Positions 58,455-64,000 of a stretch of DNA of 64,000 bases are shown one piece after another. Positions within the stretch are counted from its first letter, which is position 1, and every line of letters begins with the position of its first letter. Under the pieces are notes generated by a model. It did not search any database. It was not told the DNA's origin and saw only the letters and a program-made list of their open reading frames with translations. The position numbers and the translations under genes are program-made. The DNA comes from Streptomyces sp. BK239 (GTDB lineage Bacteria; Actinomycetota; Actinomycetes; Streptomycetales; Streptomycetaceae), in contig NZ_SHKS01000005.1 in assembly GCF_004217285.1 (NCBI RefSeq), forward strand, positions 124,001-188,000. The letters run 5' to 3'.

Positions 58455-59696
58455 CTACCGGTCCCGCCAGGGCAGCTCCGCCGTCACCGTCGTCGGCCCG
58501 CCCGGCGGCGAGTCCACGACGAACAGACCGTCCACGGCCCCCAGCCGCTCCGCCAGCCCCCGCATCCCGCTGCCGCCGTCGAGCCGGGCGCCGCCGCGAC
58601 CGTCGTCCCGCACCTGGATGAGCAGCCGGTCCTCAGACCGCCACACGTCCACCCACGCCGACCGCGCCCCGCTGTGCTTGCTGACGTTCTGCAGCAGCTC
58701 GGAGACGGTGAAGTAGGCGATCCCCTCGATGGCCTGCGCCGGCCGGGACGTCAGCTCGGCCGTCACCTGCACCGGCACCGTGCACCGCGAGGCCACCGAC
58801 GACAACGCCGCGTCCAGCCCCCGGTCGGTCAGCACCGCCGGGTGAATGCCCCGCGCCAGATCACGCAGCTCCTGGAGCGCGAGCTTCACCTCACCGTGCG
58901 CCTCCTCCACCATCGCCGTGGCCGCGTCCGGATCCTCCAGCAGCTTCTCCTTCGCCAGGCCCAGCCCCATCGCCAGATTGACGAGCCGCGCCTGCGCACC
59001 GTCGTGCAGATCCCGCTCGATGCGCCGCAGATCGGCGGCCGCCGTGTCCACCACGACCCCCCGGTCGGACTCCAGTTCGGCGATCCTCCGCTCCAGCCCG
59101 TCCGACGGCGACAGCAGCGCCCGCACCAGAATCCGGTCCACGTTGGTCAGCCCCCGCGCCACGAACGGCAGCACCGGCCACGCCACGAACAGCGACGTGA
59201 AGACGACCGTGAACGTGGCGATGCCCCACGGCAGCCGGATCACGTCGTACAGCAGCGTCCGCCAGGCCACCGGATCCTTCAGCGCCAGCCACATCCCCTG
59301 GAGCGGGTTGCCCGACCGCCGCAGCGGCAGCGGGCTCGGCTCGTCGATCCGCAGCCCCAGCAGCATCCGCGCCCGGCCCCGCTCGAACCGGCCGATCAGC
59401 CGCGCGCCCAGCAGGCCGAGCGCCAGCACCGGCAGCCCCACCGCCGTCAGCGCCAGCACGGCGCCGACCAGCAGCGCGGTGAACCCGTAACCGAACCCCA
59501 CGATCGACATGGGCAGGTTCGCCAGGAGATGCGCGATCTCCTTCCAGGTCTGCGCGTCATAGGCGAAACGGGGCGGCGGCAGACGGTCCTCGCTCTCACC
59601 CGCCCTCCGGGAGGAGGGCCGAGCGAGCGGGCCGGTCACGGGCACGGCCACGGCAGGTCTGTACGCCGCCGCGGGGGCGGGCTTGGATACGGTCAT
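58455..59696 (-). CDS. sensor histidine kinase (HisKA_3), paralogue 2
   Basis: This 413-residue kinase has the same layout: a membrane sensor domain (residues 50-205), phosphoacceptor His in RIERDLHDGAQARLV (about residue 228), N-box ELLQNVSKHSGARSA and lid RDDGRGGARLDGGSGM. The segment from ELESDRGVVVDTAAADLRR to PAVLTDRGLDAALS is nearly identical to paralogue 1, while the sensor halves differ. It has an ATG start and diverges from nuoA2. It may sense a different cue and signal through the same regulator. Confidence 0.9.
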   Translation of the reverse strand: MTVSKPAPAAAYRPAVAVPVTGPLARPSSRRAGESEDRLPPPRFAYDAQTWKEIAHLLANLPMSIVGFGYGFTALLVGAVLALTAVGLPVLALGLLGARLIGRFERGRARMLLGLRIDEPSPLPLRRSGNPLQGMWLALKDPVAWRTLLYDVIRLPWGIATFTVVFTSLFVAWPVLPFVARGLTNVDRILVRALLSPSDGLERRIAELESDRGVVVDTAAADLRRIERDLHDGAQARLVNLAMGLGLAKEKLLEDPDAATAMVEEAHGEVKLALQELRDLARGIHPAVLTDRGLDAALSSVASRCTVPVQVTAELTSRPAQAIEGIAYFTVSELLQNVSKHSGARSAWVDVWRSEDRLLIQVRDDGRGGARLDGGSGMRGLAERLGAVDGLFVVDSPPGGPTTVTAELPWRDR

Positions 59697-59798
59697 ACGG
59701 CTCAGCGTGCCGCGCGGGACGCCGCCGCGCCATGGAGTTCACCGCCCGGGCCCCCGGGGGAAAACCCCACCCCCTTTGCCCCGGGCGAGACGGGCTGC

Positions 59799-59826
59799 TT
59801 ACTGTGCCTTTATCAGGCCCTAGACT
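59799..59826 (+). promoter_or_regulatory. candidate promoter of the second nuo set
   Basis: TTACTG (59799-59804) and TAGACT (59821-59826) are separated by 16 nt and lie 54 nt before the nuoA2 start, in the 183-nt gap between divergent genes. They resemble a HrdB-type promoter loosely. No data support it beyond position and sequence. Confidence 0.35.
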
Positions 59827-59879
59827 CCCGTGCGTACAGATCGTCGAACAGGCCGAGGTCGGGGAGCGAGGGACGGACG

Positions 59880-60299
59880 GTGCCGCAGACGTCGCACGAA
59901 ACGCTGACGGGTTCGACGGTCGTGGTCGCGTCGGACTACTTCGACTCCTACGCGGTAGTCGGACTGCTCGCCGCCGTCGGCGTGCTGTTCGTCGCCGTCG
60001 CCTTCGGCGCCGGCCGCCTGCTGCGCCCGGTGGTCCCCACCCCCGAGAAACTCCTGACGTACGAGTGCGGCGTCGACCCCGTCGGCGAGGGCTGGGCCCA
60101 CACCCAGGTCCGCTACTACGTCTACGCCTTCCTCTACGTCATCTTCGCCGTCGACTCGATCTTCCTCTTCCCCTGGGCGACGGTCTTCGCCGCGCCCGGC
60201 TACGGCGCCACCACACTCGTGGAGATGTTCATCTTCCTCGGCTTCCTCGCCGTCGGCCTGCTGTACGCATACAAGAAGGGCGTCCTGGCATGGACGTGA
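59880..60299 (+). CDS. nuoA2: NADH-quinone oxidoreductase subunit A, second set
   Basis: This 139-residue ND3-like membrane subunit has three spans. The signature is LLTYECGVDPVGEGWAHTQVR, with the conserved cysteine loop, then YYVYAFLYVIFAVDSIFLFPW. I chose the GTG at 59880 because GAGGGA precedes it; the open frame extends far upstream, antisense to the kinase gene. It is followed by nuoB2 with an overlap. Confidence 0.93.
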   Translation: MPQTSHETLTGSTVVVASDYFDSYAVVGLLAAVGVLFVAVAFGAGRLLRPVVPTPEKLLTYECGVDPVGEGWAHTQVRYYVYAFLYVIFAVDSIFLFPWATVFAAPGYGATTLVEMFIFLGFLAVGLLYAYKKGVLAWT

Positions 60300-60889
60300 C
60301 CCCCTCGGAGCCCGTACTCCTCCCCGAGCCGAAGCGGCTGGGCGCCCTCGCCCGCCTCGCACCCGAGCCGATGAAGGTGGTCCTGAACTGGGGCCGCCGC
60401 TACTCCCTCTGGGTGTTCAACTTCGGCCTCGCATGCTGCGCGATCGAGTTCATCGCCGCGTCGATGGCCCGCCACGACTTCATCCGCCTCGGCGTGATCC
60501 CCTTCGCGCCCGGCCCGCGCCAGGCCGACCTGATGGTCGTCTCCGGCACGGTCACGGACAAGATGGCCCCCGCCGTCAAGCGCCTCTACGAGCAGATGCC
60601 GGAACCCAAGTACGTCATCTCCTTCGGCGCCTGCAGCAACTGCGGCGGCCCCTACTGGGACTCCTACTCCGTCACCAAGGGCGTGGACCAGATCATCCCC
60701 GTGGACGTCTACGTCCCCGGCTGCCCGCCCCGCCCCGAGGCGCTGCTCCAGGGGATCCTCAAGCTCCAGGAGAAGATCGCCCGGGAGTCGCTGGGAGAGC
60801 GGTACGCCTCCGACACCCCCCGCCCGTCGACGGCCGCGCTGCAGAGCGGGCTCGTCCGGCCGCCCGCCCCGGAGGGGGACACCCGATGA
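60290..60889 (+). CDS. nuoB2: NADH-quinone oxidoreductase subunit B, second set
   Basis: This 199-residue protein is the subunit that carries cluster N2, the last in the chain. The ligands are visible: the tandem cysteines in NFGLACCAIEF, plus FGACSNCGGPYWDSY and DVYVPGCPPRPEALLQG. RHDFIRLGVIPFAPGPRQ is also family-typical. All N2 cysteines are intact, so the subunit should be able to pass electrons. It overlaps nuoA2 by 10 nt and nuoC2 by 4 nt. Confidence 0.95.
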   Translation: MDVTPSEPVLLPEPKRLGALARLAPEPMKVVLNWGRRYSLWVFNFGLACCAIEFIAASMARHDFIRLGVIPFAPGPRQADLMVVSGTVTDKMAPAVKRLYEQMPEPKYVISFGACSNCGGPYWDSYSVTKGVDQIIPVDVYVPGCPPRPEALLQGILKLQEKIARESLGERYASDTPRPSTAALQSGLVRPPAPEGDTR

Positions 60890-62412
60890 CCGCCCCCGGT
60901 TGGCTGCCCGCCCCCGCCGAGGAAGTCTTCGGCGCCGACGCCACCGCCGAGGAGTCCTACGACCTCCTCACCGTCGACGTCCCCCCGGCCTCCTGGATCA
61001 CCGCCCTGGAGACCGCCCGCGACCGCCTCGGCTGCACCTACTTCGACTGGCTCAGCGCCGTCGACGAACCCGGCACCGGCTTCCGTGTCTGCGCCCACCT
61101 CGTCGCCCTGTCCCCGGTCCGCCGCCTCCTCGTACGCACCACGGTCCCGCACGACGCCCCGGTCCTCCCCTCCGCCGTCGACGCCTACGCGGGCGCGGCC
61201 TGGCACGAACGCGAGACGCACGAGATGTTCGGCGTCCGCTTCACCGGCCACCCCGGCCTGGACCACCTCCTCCTCCCGGAGAACTTCGAAGGCCACCCCC
61301 TCCGCAAGGACTTCGTCCTCGCCGCCCGCGTCGCCAAGGCCTGGCCCGGCGCCAAGGAACCCGGCGAGTCCGAACACGGCGGCCCCAAGCGCCGCCAGAT
61401 GCTTCCCCCCGGCGTCCCCGACCCCAACGACTGGGGCCCCCTCAAGGGCCAGCTCCCCCCAGCACCCGCCCGCCCGGCCCGCGGCGCGGCAACCTCCCGC
61501 GCCGCAGGCGAACGCCCGGCGCGCCCCACCGGACCGGCCGGCGAGCGACCCCCACGGCGCATGCGCTCAGCATCCGCAGGCTCAGCCAGCCAGACCACCA
61601 CCCCGCCGACACCGGCACCCACCCAGGAGGCAACGCCCCAGCAGGCACCGGCCACCGAGCGGCGCGCCCCCCGGGACCCGGCGAACCGACCGGAGACCGC
61701 GACCGCGGGGGAGGCGGTGACTGCGCCAGGGGCCACGCCTGACGCGGCCGCCGAGCCACAGACCGTTCCCGAGCCGGCTGCCGACCCGCGCGCCGTGCGG
61801 GACGCCGTCGCCGAGCCCCCGGCCGAGCCGCGCACCACCGCCGCCGAAACCGCCGAAACCGCCGAAGCCGCCGAAGCCGCCGAAGCCGCCGCTGCCGACG
61901 GAACTGAAGGAGCTGCCGGAGCCGGCGAAGCCGCCGGAGCCGTCCGGCCTGGCGGCACCCGCGAGACCGGCGGCGCCGACCGGCCGGCCGCGCCCGAACC
62001 AGAGGCTTCCCGACCCTCGCGGGGCCCCCGCCGCGCGCGCAGCGCCTCCCAGGGATCGGCCAGTCAGCGAGCCGCCACCTCGGATGGGCCCCCCTCCGAG
62101 AAGGCCCCTACCGGCGATGCCACCACGGAGGAAGCCGCCGCTGCCGAGGCCCCCGCCGAGGGACCCGCTCCCGGCGCGAGCACCCGCCGCGCCCGGCCTC
62201 CCCGCAGTTCCGACGCTCCGTGGCACCATGCCCGTCCCGCCTTCGACGACTCCGAGCCCCAAGGCGAGCGGACGGCCGCGGACCGCCCGCAGTCGTCCGG
62301 CGGGGACCCAAGGGACGGAGGCTCGCCCGAAGACGCAACCCCCGAAGACCGAACTCCCGCCGACCCTCCAGCAGACGGCACTCACGACACCCCCCGAGGA
62401 GGCCCGCAGTGA
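60886..62412 (+). CDS. nuoC2: NuoC-like subunit with long Pro/Ala-rich C-terminal extension, second set
   Basis: This 508-residue protein has first about 175 residues that are a compact NuoC domain: LGCTYFDWLSAVDEPGTGF, AWHERETHEMFGVRFTGHPG and a HPLRKDFVLAAR end. From about residue 185 the protein is low-complexity, rich in Pro, Ala, Glu, Thr and Arg. It has runs such as AETAETAEAAEAAEAA and two degenerate S.S..GSASQ copies. There is no NuoD-like sequence in the tail. ATG 60886 overlaps nuoB2. The tail is probably disordered; it keeps one frame to the overlap with nuoH2. Confidence 0.88.
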   Translation: MTAPGWLPAPAEEVFGADATAEESYDLLTVDVPPASWITALETARDRLGCTYFDWLSAVDEPGTGFRVCAHLVALSPVRRLLVRTTVPHDAPVLPSAVDAYAGAAWHERETHEMFGVRFTGHPGLDHLLLPENFEGHPLRKDFVLAARVAKAWPGAKEPGESEHGGPKRRQMLPPGVPDPNDWGPLKGQLPPAPARPARGAATSRAAGERPARPTGPAGERPPRRMRSASAGSASQTTTPPTPAPTQEATPQQAPATERRAPRDPANRPETATAGEAVTAPGATPDAAAEPQTVPEPAADPRAVRDAVAEPPAEPRTTAAETAETAEAAEAAEAAAADGTEGAAGAGEAAGAVRPGGTRETGGADRPAAPEPEASRPSRGPRRARSASQGSASQRAATSDGPPSEKAPTGDATTEEAAAAEAPAEGPAPGASTRRARPPRSSDAPWHHARPAFDDSEPQGERTAADRPQSSGGDPRDGGSPEDATPEDRTPADPPADGTHDTPRGGPQ

Positions 62413-63377
62413 ACGACGCCTCAGACGTCGCCCTGCGACTCCTGATCGTCTTCGTCGTCTTCCTCACCTTCCCCCTGATCGTGGGTCAGACCGAGCACAA
62501 GGTCATGGCCCATATGCAGGGCCGCCTCGGCCCCATGTACGCCGGCGGCTTCCACGGCTGGGCCCAGCTCATCGCGGACGGCGTGAAGTTCGCGCAGAAG
62601 GAGGACGTCGTCCCCGCGGGCGCGGACCGCCGTGTCTTCCAGCTCGCCCCCGCCGTGGCGCTCCTGCCGTACCTCCTCGTCCTCCTCGCCATCCCCATCG
62701 GCCCGGGTGAGGGCGCGGTCGGCGAGGTCGTCGACGCCGGCGTCTTCTTCGTCCTCGCGGTGATGGGCGTGGGCGTCCTCGGCTCACTCATGGCCGGCTG
62801 GGCCTCCGCCAACAAGTTCTCCCTCCTCGGCGGCCTGCGCACCGCCGCCCAGCTCCTCGCCTACGAACTCCCCATGCTCCTCACCGCCGCCTCCGTCGCG
62901 ATGGCCGCTGGGACGGTCTCGCTCCCCGGCATCGTCGACGCCTTCGAGTGGTGGTGGCTGCCCTGGCAGATCGTCGGCGCGATCGTCTTCTTCGTCGCCG
63001 GCCTCGCCGAACTCCAACGGCCTCCCTTCGACATGCCCGTCGCCGACTCCGAGATCATCTTCGGCGCGTACACCGAGTACACCGGCCTCCGTTTCGCTCT
63101 GTTCCTCCTCGCCGAGTACGCCGGCATCGTCGTCCTGTGCGGCCTGACCACCGTCCTCTTCCTGGGCGGCTGGCACGGCCCCTGGGGCGCCGACGGCCTC
63201 GGCTGGGTCTGGACCCTGCTGAAGACCGCCCTGCTCGCCTTCGTCGTCATCTGGCTCCGCGTCACCTATCCACGGCTGCGCGAGGACCAGCTCCAGAAAC
63301 TCTCCTGGACCCTCCTCGTCCCCCTCTCTCTCGCTCAGATCGCTCTCACCGGCGTCGTCAAGGTGGTGATCCGGTAA
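62409..63377 (+). CDS. nuoH2: NADH-quinone oxidoreductase subunit H, second set
   Basis: This 322-residue ND1-like membrane subunit has about eight spans, GQTEHKVMAHMQGRLGPMYAG (quoted in part), GVKFAQKEDVVP and ELQRPPFDMPVADSEIIFG, where the first set has ETNRAPFDMPESEGDL. The quinone-cavity acidic loop is thus kept in altered form. GTG 62409 overlaps the nuoC2 stop (GTGA). No nuoD, E, F or G gene lies between C2 and H2, unlike the first operon. Confidence 0.94.
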   Translation: MNDASDVALRLLIVFVVFLTFPLIVGQTEHKVMAHMQGRLGPMYAGGFHGWAQLIADGVKFAQKEDVVPAGADRRVFQLAPAVALLPYLLVLLAIPIGPGEGAVGEVVDAGVFFVLAVMGVGVLGSLMAGWASANKFSLLGGLRTAAQLLAYELPMLLTAASVAMAAGTVSLPGIVDAFEWWWLPWQIVGAIVFFVAGLAELQRPPFDMPVADSEIIFGAYTEYTGLRFALFLLAEYAGIVVLCGLTTVLFLGGWHGPWGADGLGWVWTLLKTALLAFVVIWLRVTYPRLREDQLQKLSWTLLVPLSLAQIALTGVVKVVIR

Positions 63378-63379
63378 CC

Positions 63380-63949
63380 ATGGCCCCCATCCCCGGAAGC
63401 GGCCTCGCCAAGGGCCTGGCCGTCACCCTCCGCACGATGACGCGGAAGACCGTCACCGAGCAGTACCCGGACACCCAGCCCGACCTCCCGCCCCGCACCC
63501 GCGGAGTGATCGGCTTGTTCGAGGAGAACTGCACGGTCTGCATGCTGTGCGCCCGTGAGTGCCCCGACTGGTGCATCTACATCGACTCCCACAAGGAGAC
63601 GGTCCCGGCGGCGACCCCCGGCGGCCGCGAACGCAGCCGCAACGTCCTCGACCGTTTCGCCATCGACTTCTCCCTGTGCATGTACTGCGGTATCTGCATC
63701 GAGGTGTGTCCTTTCGACGCCCTGTTCTGGTCCCCGGCGTTCGAGTACGCCGAGACCGACATCCGCGACCTCACCCACGAGCGGGACAAGCTCCGCGAAT
63801 GGATGTGGACGGTCCCGGCCCCGCCCGCCCTCGACCCCGGCGCGGAGGAGCCGAAGGAGATCGCCGCCGCCCGCAAGACCGCCGAGAAACTGGCAGCCGC
63901 CCAGGAAGCGCAAGCCGAACCGACCGAGCCCCCGGAGGGAGAGGCATGA
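63380..63949 (+). CDS. nuoI2: NADH-quinone oxidoreductase subunit I, second set
   Basis: This 189-residue subunit has two complete ferredoxin motifs, CTVCMLCARECPDWC and CMYCGICIEVCPFDAL, matching clusters N6a and N6b. An additional cysteine follows the first motif. The C-terminus is alanine- and glutamate-rich. ATG 63380 is 2 nt after the nuoH2 stop, and nuoJ2 overlaps its stop. In a complex without NuoEFG this would be the natural entry point for electrons from ferredoxin. Confidence 0.94.
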   Translation: MAPIPGSGLAKGLAVTLRTMTRKTVTEQYPDTQPDLPPRTRGVIGLFEENCTVCMLCARECPDWCIYIDSHKETVPAATPGGRERSRNVLDRFAIDFSLCMYCGICIEVCPFDALFWSPAFEYAETDIRDLTHERDKLREWMWTVPAPPALDPGAEEPKEIAAARKTAEKLAAAQEAQAEPTEPPEGEA

Positions 63950-64000
63950 CCCTCGCTCAGGCCCCGCAGGGCTTCCTCTCGCCGACCGGTGTCGAGATCG
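63946..64000 (+). CDS. nuoJ2: start of subunit J of the second nuo set
   Basis: Only 18 codons are visible (MTLAQAPQGFLSPTGVEI), overlapping the nuoI2 stop by 4 nt (ATGA). Assignment as nuoJ2 rests on operon order after nuoI, not on the short sequence itself. The gene continues beyond the window. Confidence 0.6.
   Translation, partial: MTLAQAPQGFLSPTGVEI

Overview
The window is about 72% GC by eye, with GTG/ATG starts, stop-start (GTGA/ATGA) overlaps and a dense core gene order. It comes from a Streptomyces-type actinobacterium. The order nuo operon, recQ, polyprenyl diphosphate synthase, korAB, two-component system, second nuo set resembles what I remember of the S. coelicolor chromosome around the nuo genes; no search was run.

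Region 1 (1-14807, + strand): the nuo operon for the 14-subunit proton-pumping NADH:menaquinone oxidoreductase, seen from the end of nuoC through nuoN. Genes mostly overlap by 4 nt, and a strong hairpin follows nuoN. recQ (14972-16975) comes next.

Region 2 (17231-24483, - strand): six genes that look like one transcription unit: a GntR/UTRA regulator, an AprB-like 2x[4Fe-4S] ferredoxin, a TauA/SsuA-type substrate-binding lipoprotein with an extra NosL-like C-terminal domain, a permease, an ATPase, and an AprA/FrdA-like flavoprotein fused to about 330 residues of HEAT-type repeats. This import-plus-redox module is the best candidate here for a poorly described system.

Region 3 (24615-27045, - strand): an M56/BlaR1-type membrane metallopeptidase without a visible regulator, and fumarylacetoacetase.

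Region 4 (27519-37994): a cell-surface glycan island with a DegT-type PLP enzyme, flippase, GH26-like hydrolase, small membrane protein, large GT-C-like membrane protein, polysaccharide deacetylase, GT2 glycosyltransferase and FemAB-like GNAT protein.

Region 5 (38139-52882): a HAD phosphatase; a secreted SLT-domain protein behind a c-di-AMP (ydaO-type) riboswitch; a polyprenyl diphosphate synthase, probably for the menaquinone side chain; a LolA-like secreted protein; an ABC exporter; an NAD(P)H oxidoreductase; an amidase-family protein; a TPR protein; an S. griseus-type M28 aminopeptidase; a VOC protein; a possible CGNR gene remnant; RarD; and a divergent QorB-like SDR/HxlR pair.

Region 6 (52906-64000): the 2-oxoacid:ferredoxin oxidoreductase korAB, a LuxR-type response regulator, two tandem paralogous histidine kinases, and a second, incomplete nuo set (A2, B2, C2, H2, I2, start of J2). 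In the second set nuoC2 is followed directly by nuoH2, so nuoD, nuoE, nuoF and nuoG are absent at their expected places. That fits ferredoxin rather than NADH as donor, and KorAB next door makes reduced ferredoxin.
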